A stretch of 64,000 nucleotides of DNA, taken from JACCZX01 sp038216465 (lineage in GTDB: Bacteria; Pseudomonadota; Gammaproteobacteria; Burkholderiales; Burkholderiaceae_F). Both the position numbers and the translations under genes were made by a program. Below, one piece after another: positions 25,191-34,090 of the stretch. The stretch lies in NCBI GenBank assembly GCA_038216465.1, contig JBBQQC010000016.1, positions 23,801-87,800 of the forward strand, read 5' to 3'. Position 1 is the first letter of the stretch. Each line of letters starts with the position of its first letter. Below the pieces are notes generated by a model. The model ran no database searches. It had not been told where the DNA came from and was given only the letters and a program-made list of their open reading frames with translations.

Positions 25191-25973
25191 ATGAGTGCGC
25201 CCGATGTCATCCTTGAAATCCGTGGTCTTACCAAAGAGTTCAAGGGCTTTGTCGCGGTCGATAAAGTCGACTTTAAGGTTAAGCGTGGAAGCATTCACGC
25301 GCTAATTGGACCCAACGGCGCCGGTAAGACGACGTGCTTCAACCTACTGACTAAATTTCTGACCCCCACGCGCGGTCAGATTTTTTTTAACGGTACCGAC
25401 ATCACCCGCGACTCGCCGGTCCACATCGCACGTCGCGGCATTGTTCGTTCGTTTCAGATTTCGTCAGTGTTTCCGCACCTCACGGTGCTCGAAAACGTGC
25501 GGATCGCCCTGCAGCGCGCAACCGATCAATCGTTCCGTTTCTGGCGCAGCGAGAAGGTGCTCGACTCGATGAACGAGCGCGCGCTCGATTTGCTGCATCA
25601 GGTGGATCTTGGTTCGTTCGCACGTACCGAGACGGTGTCACTGCCCTATGGCCGCAAGCGCGCGCTTGAAATCGCGACCACGCTGGCGACGGAGCCCGAG
25701 TTGATGCTGCTCGACGAGCCGACCCAGGGGATGGGCCATGAAGACGTTGCGAGAGTCACCGAGTTGATAAAACGCGTTGCGGCAGGTCGCACCGTACTGA
25801 TGGTCGAGCACAACATGAGTGTGGTGTCCGGCATCTCGGATCAGATCACCGTACTCGCACGCGGGGCGGTGCTTGCCGAAGGTCCCTACGAGAAAGTCTC
25901 GAACGATCCCAGCGTCAAAGAGGCGTACATGGGTACCGCGGATTCACAGCTCGCTGGCATCGGACACGTATGA
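25191..25973 (+). CDS. livG: Branched-chain-amino-acid-type ABC importer, ATPase LivG
   Basis: One of two cytoplasmic ATPases of a LivFGHMK-type importer. Walker A GPNGAGKTT is near residue 41 and Walker B LMLLDEPTQGM near 180. The His switch is in MVEHNMSVV. The signature region reads SLPYGRKRALEIA in place of LSGGQ, a known LivG-subgroup variation. Like most LivG proteins it is about 260 residues long. Its stop overlaps the livF start (ATGA). The actual substrate may be an amino acid, amide, urea or another small organic molecule. Confidence 0.92.
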   Translation: MSAPDVILEIRGLTKEFKGFVAVDKVDFKVKRGSIHALIGPNGAGKTTCFNLLTKFLTPTRGQIFFNGTDITRDSPVHIARRGIVRSFQISSVFPHLTVLENVRIALQRATDQSFRFWRSEKVLDSMNERALDLLHQVDLGSFARTETVSLPYGRKRALEIATTLATEPELMLLDEPTQGMGHEDVARVTELIKRVAAGRTVLMVEHNMSVVSGISDQITVLARGAVLAEGPYEKVSNDPSVKEAYMGTADSQLAGIGHV

Positions 25974-26707
25974 CATCTGCGCTCGAGATCAAGAATCTGA
26001 ACGCCTGGTATGGCGAGTCGCACATACTGCACGGCGTCGATCTGCACGTGGGCAAGGGCGAAGTCGTGACTTTGCTCGGGCGCAACGGTGCCGGCCGCAC
26101 TACGACAATGCGCTCCGTCCTCGGGCTGACTGGCGCGCGCAAGGGCTCGATTCAGGTCGACGGCACAGAAACGATTGGACTCGCGACGCACCGGATCGCC
26201 CATCTCGGAATCGGCTACTGCCCCGAAGAGCGCGGCATCTTCGCGAGCCTGTCGTGCGAGGAAAATCTTATGCTGCCGCCGCGCATTGCCAGCAAGGGAG
26301 CAGTCAAGGCTGACGGCAATGGTGCCGGAAGCGGGATGAGTGTCGACGAAATCTATCGAATGTTTCCCAACCTGCGGGAGCGGGCCAAATCTCCGGGCTC
26401 GAGGCTATCGGGCGGTGAACAGCAGATGCTAGCGGTGGCGCGCATACTGCGTACCGGTGCGCATCTGCTGCTGCTGGATGAGATTTCAGAGGGCCTGGCG
26501 CCTGTGATCGTCAACAAACTGGCGGAGATGATCCGGACTCTGAAAGCCAAGGGTTACACCATTGTGATGGTCGAACAGAACTTCCGCTTTGCGGCACCTC
26601 TGGCCGATCGTTTTTATGTCATGGAGCACGGAACAATCGTCGAATCGTTTCCCGCAGCACAGCTGCGTGCGAAGGAACAGACGTTGCACGAGCTTCTTGG
26701 AGTTTGA
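25970..26707 (+). CDS. livF: Branched-chain-amino-acid-type ABC importer, ATPase LivF
   Basis: Second ATPase of the importer, 245 residues. The signature RLSGGEQQMLAVAR is perfect and Walker B reads LLLLDEISEGLAP (Ile where Pro is usual). The Walker A motif is GRNGAGRTT: the catalytic Lys is replaced by Arg at residue 43 (codon CGC at 26096-26098). That Lys contacts the ATP phosphates, so this subunit may be a weak ATPase or use Arg in its place. The window cannot tell whether this is specific to this genome or common in its relatives. It overlaps livG by four bases. Confidence 0.92.
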   Translation: MTSALEIKNLNAWYGESHILHGVDLHVGKGEVVTLLGRNGAGRTTTMRSVLGLTGARKGSIQVDGTETIGLATHRIAHLGIGYCPEERGIFASLSCEENLMLPPRIASKGAVKADGNGAGSGMSVDEIYRMFPNLRERAKSPGSRLSGGEQQMLAVARILRTGAHLLLLDEISEGLAPVIVNKLAEMIRTLKAKGYTIVMVEQNFRFAAPLADRFYVMEHGTIVESFPAAQLRAKEQTLHELLGV

Positions 26708-26747
26708 TTTAACACACCGTTGAACGGGATGAAGTGAAGGAGACGCA

Positions 26748-27965
26748 ATGAAGTTGAACAAAATATGTGCCGCGCTGGCGGCATGTGGTCTAGCGTTCGG
26801 CACGTCGGTCGCCGGCGCGCAGAAGCTTTCCGACGACAAGATCGTTATCGGGTTTATATCCGACATGTCGTCGCTCTACTCCGATATCGACGGCCCCGGG
26901 GGCGTTGAGGCGATTCGCATGGCGATCGCCGACATGCAGAAGGAGTTTCCCGGCAAGAAAATCGAGCTCATTACTGCGGACCATCAAAACAAGGCCGATA
27001 TTGCATCGGCGAAGGTGCGCGAATGGATCGATCAGTCCGGTGCCGATGTGATCATCGGTGGCACCAACTCGGGCACTGCCCTGGCGAGTGCGAAGGTCGC
27101 GGCCGAGAAGAAGAAGCCGTATATCTCGATTGGCGCGGCGAGTTCGCGCCTGACCAACGAGGACTGTTCGCCATACACCGTGCATTACGCGTACGACACG
27201 ATTGCGCTCGCCAAAGGTACGGGCGCGGCCGTCGTCAAGAGCGGAGGCAAGAGCTGGTTCTTCCTGACTGCTGATTATGCGTTTGGCCACTCGCTCGAAA
27301 AGGACACCGGCGACGTGGTGAAAGCAGCGGGCGGCAACGTGGTCGGTGCAGTGCGTCATCCACTCTCGGCGTCCGACTTCTCTTCATTTCTGCTGCAAGC
27401 TCAGAACAGCAAGGCGCAGATTCTCGGACTTGCTAACGCCGGTGGCGATACGATCAACTCGATCAAGGCAGCGAACGAGTTCGGCGTCACCAAGAACATG
27501 AAGCTTGCCGGGCTACTGATGTTTATCAACGACATTCACAGCCTGGGATTGCCGACCACCCAAGGCATGTACTTGACCGATGGCTGGTACTGGAATCAGT
27601 CGCCCGAATCGCGAGCGTGGGCACAGAAGTTTTTCGGCAAGATGAAGCGCATGCCGTCGATGCTGCAGGCCGGCGATTACTCGGCGGTTACTCAATATCT
27701 GACCGCGGTGAAAGCGGCGGGCACCGATGACGCAGATGCGGTGATGGCGCAGTTGAAGAAGCAAAAGATCAACGACATGTTCGCCAAAGGCGGCTACATC
27801 CGTCCCGACGGCCGCATGATCCATGAGATGTATCTGATGCAGGTCAAGACACCGGCCGAATCCAAAGAGCCGTGGGACTATTTCAAGGTTGCACAGGTGA
27901 TTCCGGGCGAGCAGGCGTATCAATCGCTCGCGAATTCGAAGTGCTCGTTGATTACTAAGAAATAA
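26748..27965 (+). CDS. livK: Branched-chain-amino-acid-type ABC importer, substrate-binding protein
   Basis: Periplasmic receptor of the type I periplasmic-binding fold, 405 residues. A clear signal peptide (MKLNKICAALAACGLAFG...VAGA) is followed by the mature start QKLSDDKIVIGFISDMSSLYSDIDGPGG. The segment 'DVIIGGTNSGTALASAKVAAEKKKP' and the twin 'Y.Y.WNQSPESRAWAQKFF' block are typical of the Liv/amide-binding group in Burkholderiales. AAGGAG lies about eight bases before the ATG. It sits between the ATPases and the permeases, an order seen in many such operons. Confidence 0.92.
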   Translation: MKLNKICAALAACGLAFGTSVAGAQKLSDDKIVIGFISDMSSLYSDIDGPGGVEAIRMAIADMQKEFPGKKIELITADHQNKADIASAKVREWIDQSGADVIIGGTNSGTALASAKVAAEKKKPYISIGAASSRLTNEDCSPYTVHYAYDTIALAKGTGAAVVKSGGKSWFFLTADYAFGHSLEKDTGDVVKAAGGNVVGAVRHPLSASDFSSFLLQAQNSKAQILGLANAGGDTINSIKAANEFGVTKNMKLAGLLMFINDIHSLGLPTTQGMYLTDGWYWNQSPESRAWAQKFFGKMKRMPSMLQAGDYSAVTQYLTAVKAAGTDDADAVMAQLKKQKINDMFAKGGYIRPDGRMIHEMYLMQVKTPAESKEPWDYFKVAQVIPGEQAYQSLANSKCSLITKK

Positions 27966-27974
27966 TGCGTTTGC

Positions 27975-27996
27975 CCGGGCGGCGCTCGCCGCCCGG
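27975..27996 (+). repeat. Strong GC hairpin between livK and livH
   Basis: A perfect nine-base stem (CCGGGCGGC / GCCGCCCGG) with a GCTC loop sits nine bases after the livK stop. The tail CTTCTTG is not a proper T-run. Hairpins after binding-protein genes often stabilise the upstream mRNA so that the receptor is made in excess over the permeases; this is inference. Confidence 0.6.
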
Positions 27997-28013
27997 CTTC
28001 TTGCGGGTCGTCA

Positions 28014-28898
28014 GTGGAGATATTCGGTCGTCCGTTGCCAGCGTTGTTGAGCCAGCTGTTGCTCGGACTGGTCAACGGCTCGTTCTACGCGATGCTGTCG
28101 CTCGGACTCGCGGTCATCTTCGGCTTGCTGAACGTGATCAATTTTGCGCATGGCGCGCTGTACATGATGGGCGCGATATTCGCCTGGATGGGCCTGACGT
28201 ACTTCGGGCTCAATTACTGGGTGATGCTGATCGTGGCGCCGCTGCTGGTCGGCGTCTTCGGCATCATCATCGAGCGGCTGTTGCTGCGGCATCTGTACAA
28301 GCTCGATCACTTGTATGGCTTGCTGCTGACATTTGGTTTGACGCTGCTGATCGAAGGATTTTTCCGCTCGTTCTACGGCGTATCGGGGTTGCCGTATCAA
28401 GTGCCGGAGCAGCTGAGTGGCGCGCGCAATCTCGGCTTCATGATCTTGCCCAACTACCGGGCGTGGGTCGTCCTTGCTTCGCTGATCGTTTGTTTCGGCA
28501 CGTGGTATGTGATCGAGCGCACCAAGCTGGGTGCGCTGTTACGTGCCGGTACTGAAAACGCCAAACTAACGGAAGCGTTTGGGGTGAACGTCCCGTTGAT
28601 GGTGACGCTGACTTACGGCTTCGGTGTCGCGCTGGCTGCTTTTGCCGGCGTGCTTGCAGCGCCGATCCTGCAGGTGCAGCCGTTAATGGGGAGCAATCTG
28701 ATCATCGTCGTCTTTGCGGTGGTCGTGATTGGCGGGATGGGGTCGATCATGGGATCGATTCTCACCGGGCTGGGCCTCGGTGTGATTGAAGGCTTTACGC
28801 GTGTGTTCTATCCAGAGGCGTCGGCGACAGTCGTGTTCGTCATCATGGCGATCGTTTTGTTGCTCCGTCCCGCAGGTCTTTTTGGCAAGGAGAAATAG
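28014..28898 (+). CDS. livH: Branched-chain-amino-acid-type ABC importer, permease LivH
   Basis: Inner-membrane permease of 294 residues with about eight helices. Typical LivH blocks are present: LLLGLVNGSFYAMLSLGLAV, 'NVINFAHGALYMMGA', and the conserved glycine-rich IGGMGSIMGSILTG near the end. The start is GTG at 28014. It is followed directly by livM. Confidence 0.93.
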   Translation: MEIFGRPLPALLSQLLLGLVNGSFYAMLSLGLAVIFGLLNVINFAHGALYMMGAIFAWMGLTYFGLNYWVMLIVAPLLVGVFGIIIERLLLRHLYKLDHLYGLLLTFGLTLLIEGFFRSFYGVSGLPYQVPEQLSGARNLGFMILPNYRAWVVLASLIVCFGTWYVIERTKLGALLRAGTENAKLTEAFGVNVPLMVTLTYGFGVALAAFAGVLAAPILQVQPLMGSNLIIVVFAVVVIGGMGSIMGSILTGLGLGVIEGFTRVFYPEASATVVFVIMAIVLLLRPAGLFGKEK

Positions 28899-29894
28899 GT
28901 GAAGCTGTCGAAAGAATTCACCGTCTATCTTGCTTTGCTCGTGCTCGTGGCTCTGTTGCCGATGCTCGGGGCATATCCAGTATTCGTAATGAAGGTGATG
29001 TGCTTCGCGCTGTTTGCCTGTGCCTTCAATTTGTTGATTGGTTACACGGGACTCTTGTCGTTTGGCCACGCCGCGTTTCTCGGAATCGCGGCTTATGTGA
29101 CCGGTCATGCGTTGAAAGTGTGGGGGCTGCCGACCGAACTCGGTTTACTGGTCGGCACATTCGCGGGTGCTGCACTCGGTCTTGTAATGGGTGCACTGGC
29201 GATTCGGCGCAGTGGCATCTACTTTTCGATGATCACGCTTGCATTGGCGCAGATGCTCTATTTCCTGTTCTTGCAGATGCCTTTTACCGGCGGCGAGGAC
29301 GGATTGCAGAGTGTTCCGCGCGGCAAGCTCTTTGGAATCGTCGACCTGACGAGTGATCTGGCGCTGTACTACGTCATCCTAGGAATATTCGCTTTGGCGT
29401 TCCTGTTGATCCACCGCACCGTTCACTCGCCCTTCGGACAGGTGCTAAAAGCGATTCGCGAGAATGAGCCGCGCGCGACATCGCTCGGCTACGACGTGGT
29501 CCGCTTCAAGCTGCTCGCCTTCGTGTTGTCGGCTGCGCTGGCGGGACTGGCAGGTGCGAGCAAGACGCTGGTGCTTGGATTTGCGACGCTGACCGACGCG
29601 CACTGGAGCACTTCAGGACTGGTGATTCTGATGGTGCTGGTGGGTGGCATGGGGACGATGCTCGGCCCGATTCTCGGGGCGTTCATCATCGTCGCGCTCG
29701 AAGACAAGGTCGGTGACATCGGCGCGTTCCTCGGCCGTATAACCGGCATCGAATGGTTCAATGGCCTGGGCGAAGCCGTCACCGTTGTCACCGGGCTGAT
29801 TTTCGTGATCTGCGTGATGGCGTTTCGGCGCGGGATCATTGGCGAGTTGCAAGCCTGGTGGCTGCGGCGTCGCGCAGCAGTAGCGACTGCATAA
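28899..29894 (+). CDS. livM: Branched-chain-amino-acid-type ABC importer, permease LivM
   Basis: Second permease, 331 residues with about nine or ten helices. The LivM landmarks are 'GYTGLLSFGHAAFLGIAAYV' (with the SFGHA motif), KAIRENEPRATSLGYDVVRFKLLAF on the cytoplasmic side, and LVGGMGTMLGPILGAF. The GTG start directly follows the livH stop. It is the last gene of the importer; a palindrome CCCGCGATCGCGGG (29902-29915) lies just beyond and may help end the transcript. Confidence 0.93.
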   Translation: MKLSKEFTVYLALLVLVALLPMLGAYPVFVMKVMCFALFACAFNLLIGYTGLLSFGHAAFLGIAAYVTGHALKVWGLPTELGLLVGTFAGAALGLVMGALAIRRSGIYFSMITLALAQMLYFLFLQMPFTGGEDGLQSVPRGKLFGIVDLTSDLALYYVILGIFALAFLLIHRTVHSPFGQVLKAIRENEPRATSLGYDVVRFKLLAFVLSAALAGLAGASKTLVLGFATLTDAHWSTSGLVILMVLVGGMGTMLGPILGAFIIVALEDKVGDIGAFLGRITGIEWFNGLGEAVTVVTGLIFVICVMAFRRGIIGELQAWWLRRRAAVATA

Positions 29895-30062
29895 CCGCTG
29901 TCCCGCGATCGCGGGGTTACGACTACCTCGGCAATCGGGGACGTTATCGCCTCTTATCGGCTAAATGGAGTCTGTAAACCGCACACCTTCGCCGATACAA
30001 TCGTTCGATCCGGGCTTTTTGTCCGCAGGCTTGCGTACGTTGCCGCTTGTGTCCATGAACGA

Positions 30063-31997
30063 ATGGCGTTAAATGTCTCAATGATGTACCGGCGCACAGA
30101 TCGTGGCGTGCGCGAGGTCTATGAGAAATCGCATCAGTTCACGCAGAGCGAGCGGCTGATCCTGATTCTTCTCGACGGCCGACTCAATGTCGCCGGGTTG
30201 AAAACGCGTTTGCCGAGTCTGAACGACGAGCGCATCGAACGCGCACTGCGCAAGTTGCAGGATGCGAGTCTGGTCGAACCGATTAGTTATGACCCGGGCA
30301 AAGGAAATGGCACGGTTCCGGCAACAGCGCCCCTCGAGCCCGAAGCGGTGGCCCATTTTCTGGAGCAGACAGACCTTGATCCGGTCACCGTCTTCGGTGA
30401 CTCCGACGAAGCGATCGCCGCCGAGATGGTACGCGCCAGTGTCGAGCAGGCGGCGGCGCAACTTGCCCGGGAGGCCACGATCATGGGGCGCCCACTCGGA
30501 TCTCCGGAACCGGCACCGCGAGGAAAACCTGGCAAGCACGGCCGTGAGGGCGGAAGTGGGCACTCACAAAAGGTGCGCGCAAATCAGCGCGATCAAACGA
30601 CCTCACACGGCCTGAACGGTGCGTCGACACACTGGGCGATCACGACCGTCAACGTTCCCGATCGGCTCGATTTGCAGGAAGAGAGAGATCGCGCCGAGGA
30701 GGATGAATACGCCGACGGCAGGCGCCGGGAAATTCTGCGCGTATGGATGAAGCGGCTACTGATGGTGGCGGTGGTTGCGGTTATCGCTGCGGGTGTTTAC
30801 GCGACGCTGGCGCCGCTGCGAGAAGAGACCTCGGCGGCACGCGTGGCGGAGCGACTGTCGGCCGCTTTCAAGCGCCCGGTTAGGGTGGCCGAGACCGACT
30901 TCAAGTTTTCGCCGACTCCGCGACTAAGCGTGCGTGGTATCGACGTCGGGGGGCAATTCAAGGCTGATGAAGTAGCGCTACTGATTAACTGGAAGGATCT
31001 TTGGAGCGCGGTCCGCGGCGGCAACTGGGTCTGGAGCGAGGCACTGATCACTCCTCTAACGGTAACGCCTGCGCAGGCGGCGTATCTGGTTCGCACGCTG
31101 CCCGGCGGGGCGCGCGAGCTTCCGAGCAAGATTTCGACGATCCGCTTCGCTTCGGTGCGAATTGGCGACTCGAAGTTGTTTCCCGATGCGTTCGAGGGCG
31201 TGCTGAGGCGGACTGCCGACGGTACGTTCGGGGCGCTGGTCCTGCGGCCTCTTGACGGTGACGGCACGATGCAGATGTCGTTCCGCCCCGGCCGCCTTGC
31301 AGATGGCCGTGAGTCCATCGAATTTCGATTGAACGCAGACCGGTGGATGCCGCCCTTTGGGCCGCGTGTGCGCTGGAATGAAATCCAGGCAACCGGCCGA
31401 ATTTTCGACAACGTGGTCGAGGTTTCGGACTTTACGCTAGCGGGCTTCTTCGGCATGACGAGCGGCACCGTCTATGCGGCCACGGATGTCGAATGGGCGA
31501 TCACCGGCATCGCCGGAGCGTCAAATATCGATGTCGAGTCGGTCTTGCAAACATTGCGCACGCCGACGCAAGTCCCCGCCGGGGAGGGTCCACCAACGGC
31601 AGTGCAGGGCACCGCAACGATGAGCCTAACTATCTCGGGGCATGGTCCGACCCTTGACGATGCCATCGCGCGCAGTGCAATCGCGGGTCCGTTCCAAATT
31701 CGCTGGGCGACGTTGAACGGCATTAACCTCGGTCTTGCGGCGTCCCAGGGTGCTATGGCCGCGGGCACGACCCGGTTTACCGAATTTAACGGCTTGATGG
31801 CGGCGTCTGCCAACGGTGTGCGTTTTGAAGACACCGGCGGCCGCGCGGGAGCGATGGCTGCACGCGGCGACTTTACGGTCGCACCCGATCTGGCGTTGGC
31901 TGGAGGTGTGCGAGTGGAACTCGGGACGACCCGTGTACAGGCGCCGGTAAGCCTGCGCGTTCGCGGAACCGCGCTCGCGCCGCGTTTCAGTCAGTAA
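30063..31997 (+). CDS. Hybrid membrane protein: winged-helix-like N-terminus, one membrane helix, AsmA-like domain
   Basis: 644 residues. The cytoplasmic part (about 1-75) has MMYRRTDRGVREVYEK, then SERLILILLDGRLNVAGL and RIERALRKLQDASLVEP. This looks like a winged-helix-like module seen in some betaproteobacterial regulatory proteins. A disordered Gly/Pro/His-rich linker follows (about 140-225), then one membrane helix (about 231-249, RLLMVAVVAVIAAGVYATLA). The periplasmic part resembles AsmA proteins: 'SAAFKRPVRVAETDFKFSPTP RLSVRGI' in two blocks, and a C-terminal AsmA_2-like region with GTATMSLTISGHGPTLDDA. AsmA relatives act in outer-membrane or lipid homeostasis. I do not recognise the full architecture. 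The start could also be the ATG at 30081 or 30084. Confidence 0.8.
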   Translation: MALNVSMMYRRTDRGVREVYEKSHQFTQSERLILILLDGRLNVAGLKTRLPSLNDERIERALRKLQDASLVEPISYDPGKGNGTVPATAPLEPEAVAHFLEQTDLDPVTVFGDSDEAIAAEMVRASVEQAAAQLAREATIMGRPLGSPEPAPRGKPGKHGREGGSGHSQKVRANQRDQTTSHGLNGASTHWAITTVNVPDRLDLQEERDRAEEDEYADGRRREILRVWMKRLLMVAVVAVIAAGVYATLAPLREETSAARVAERLSAAFKRPVRVAETDFKFSPTPRLSVRGIDVGGQFKADEVALLINWKDLWSAVRGGNWVWSEALITPLTVTPAQAAYLVRTLPGGARELPSKISTIRFASVRIGDSKLFPDAFEGVLRRTADGTFGALVLRPLDGDGTMQMSFRPGRLADGRESIEFRLNADRWMPPFGPRVRWNEIQATGRIFDNVVEVSDFTLAGFFGMTSGTVYAATDVEWAITGIAGASNIDVESVLQTLRTPTQVPAGEGPPTAVQGTATMSLTISGHGPTLDDAIARSAIAGPFQIRWATLNGINLGLAASQGAMAAGTTRFTEFNGLMAASANGVRFEDTGGRAGAMAARGDFTVAPDLALAGGVRVELGTTRVQAPVSLRVRGTALAPRFSQ

Positions 31998-32008
31998 ATC
32001 CGCCCGTT

Positions 32009-32024
32009 TGTTTCACGTGGAACA
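32009..32024. promoter_or_regulatory. parS centromere site
   Basis: TGTTTCACGTGGAACA matches the universal chromosomal parS consensus TGTTTCACGTGAAACA at 15 of 16 positions and is nearly palindromic. It is the binding and CTP-loading site for ParB (36381). It lies between the AsmA-like gene and mnmG, just upstream of the par genes. I found no second match of this quality in the window. Confidence 0.93.
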
Positions 32025-32140
32025 CGCCCGTGGCGTTGATTCGTGATGAAACATCGCAGTTGCTGCTAGCTCGCTGCGTATACTTCGGCCCCGCCGCCAC
32101 GTGGCATTTCTCACAGCGCCCCGGGTGAGCGGATGCGTCG

Positions 32141-34090
32141 ATGCCCGATGCGATAAACGAGCCGATTCCGATGGATTTCCCCGACCGTTTTGATGTGATA
32201 GTGGTGGGCGGCGGCCACGCTGGCACCGAAGCCGCGCTGGCGGCTGCGCGAATGGGCAGTAGGACTTTGTTGCTGACGCACAACCTGGAGACGCTGGGCC
32301 AGATGTCGTGCAACCCGTCGATCGGCGGCATCGGCAAGGGCCATTTGGTCAAGGAAATCGACGCTCTCGGCGGGGCAATGGCGTCGGCCGCTGACGAGGC
32401 AGGCATCCAGTTTCGGATACTGAATCGCTCGAAGGGGCCGGCGGTGCGCGCCACGCGCGCGCAAGCCGATCGAGTGCTGTATCGCAAGGCGATTCGTGAC
32501 CGGCTCGAAAACCAGGCGAACCTGTCGCTGTTCCAGCAGCCGGTCGACGATCTGCTGCTCGAGGGCGGCCGGGTGCGGGGTGCCGTCACGCAATCGGGAA
32601 TCCGGTTTTACGGCTCGACGGTGGTGTTGACCGCTGGCACATTCTTGAACGGGTTGATCCATATCGGATTGAACAACTATGCGGGGGGGCGTGCCGGGGA
32701 TCCGGCCGCGGTTTCGCTCGCAGCGCGGCTGAAGGAAATGCAGCTTCCGCAGGGCCGGCTGAAAACCGGCACTCCACCGCGAATCGACGGGCGCTCGATT
32801 GATTTTGCGGCGTGCGAGCGGCAGCTGGGCGAGACCGATCCGGTGCCGGTGTTTTCGTTTCTCGGATCACCGGAGCAGCATCCGAGACAGGTGCCGTGCT
32901 GGATTACTCATACAAACGCCCAGACGCACGACCTCATCCGCGCAAATTTGGATCGTTCGCCGATGTATTCGGGCGTGATCGAAGGTGTGGGTCCGCGCTA
33001 CTGCCCGTCGATCGAAGACAAGATTCACCGGTTTGCCGGTAAGTCGAGTCACCAGATATTTCTCGAGCCCGAAGGCCTGAGTACGCACGAGGTGTATCCG
33101 AACGGGATTTCAACATCACTGCCGTTCGACGTGCAGCTAAAGGTAGTGCGGTCGATCGCCGGCCTGCAGCATGCGCACCTCGTCCGCCCGGGCTACGCCA
33201 TCGAATACGACTACTACGATCCGCGCGCGCTGAAGAGCTCGCTCGAAACCAAGGTAATCGGCGGCTTGTTCTTTGCCGGGCAGATCAATGGCACGACCGG
33301 CTACGAGGAAGCGGCGGCGCAGGGCCTGCTGGCCGGCATCAATGCAGCACTCACCGCAAGTGGCTGTGTGCCATGGTGCCCGGCGCGCAACCAGGCCTAT
33401 ATCGGGGTGCTGGTCGATGATCTGATCACGCGCGGCGTGGCGGAGCCGTATCGCATGTTCACCAGTCGCGCCGAGTACCGGCTGTCGCTGCGTGAGGACA
33501 ATGCCGACGCACGTTTGACCGAGATTGGGCGCAAGCTGGGGTGCGTAGACGACGCGCGCTGGGAGGCGTTGTGTCGCAAACAGGATGCGGTGGGCCGCGA
33601 GTTGGAGCGATTACGAACCATGTGGGTGAGGCCTCACTTACTCAATGATAACGAAGCCACGCGAGTCTTCGGGCAACCGATTGACCACGAGTATACGGTC
33701 GCTGACTTGCTAAAGCGCCCCGCAGCAACCTACGCGAAGCTGATGACGCTGCGTCGCGCCGACGGTTCGGATTTGGGTCCGGCCGTGACCGAAGCGGCCG
33801 TGGCGGAGCAGGTTGAGATCTCGATCAAGTACGCCGGATACATCGCGCGCCAGGAAAACGAAGTGGCGCGCCAGGAATCGCACGAGACCACGCGCATTCC
33901 GGAGATACTCGACTACGAGAAGGTGCGCGGGCTGTCGTTCGAGGTGCGGCAGAAGCTGCGCGAACAGCGGCCGGAAACGATCGGTCAGGCATCGCGTATC
34001 TCAGGGGTGACGCCGGCCGCCATCTCGTTGCTGTTGGTGCACATCAAGCGGCTGAGCAACGGCGGCGGTGAAAGACGGCTTGCCGCGTAG
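32141..34090 (+). CDS. mnmG: tRNA uridine-5-carboxymethylaminomethyl modification enzyme MnmG (GidA)
   Basis: FAD enzyme that works with MnmE (9561) on U34 of tRNAs. The 649-residue protein has the dinucleotide-binding motif VVGGGHAGTEAALAAARMG near residue 21, 'CNPSIGGIGKGHLVKEIDALGG', and the second family motif GTTGYEEAAAQGLLAGINAA. The C-terminal MnmE-binding domain has SIKYAGYIARQ and 'PEILDYEKVRGLSFEVRQKL'. The ATG at 32171 (MDFPDRFD) is an alternative start close to the family's usual one. A -10-like TATACT at 32079-32084 suggests a promoter just upstream. It starts the mnmG-rsmG-parA-parB cluster. Confidence 0.97.
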   Translation: MPDAINEPIPMDFPDRFDVIVVGGGHAGTEAALAAARMGSRTLLLTHNLETLGQMSCNPSIGGIGKGHLVKEIDALGGAMASAADEAGIQFRILNRSKGPAVRATRAQADRVLYRKAIRDRLENQANLSLFQQPVDDLLLEGGRVRGAVTQSGIRFYGSTVVLTAGTFLNGLIHIGLNNYAGGRAGDPAAVSLAARLKEMQLPQGRLKTGTPPRIDGRSIDFAACERQLGETDPVPVFSFLGSPEQHPRQVPCWITHTNAQTHDLIRANLDRSPMYSGVIEGVGPRYCPSIEDKIHRFAGKSSHQIFLEPEGLSTHEVYPNGISTSLPFDVQLKVVRSIAGLQHAHLVRPGYAIEYDYYDPRALKSSLETKVIGGLFFAGQINGTTGYEEAAAQGLLAGINAALTASGCVPWCPARNQAYIGVLVDDLITRGVAEPYRMFTSRAEYRLSLREDNADARLTEIGRKLGCVDDARWEALCRKQDAVGRELERLRTMWVRPHLLNDNEATRVFGQPIDHEYTVADLLKRPAATYAKLMTLRRADGSDLGPAVTEAAVAEQVEISIKYAGYIARQENEVARQESHETTRIPEILDYEKVRGLSFEVRQKLREQRPETIGQASRISGVTPAAISLLLVHIKRLSNGGGERRLAA

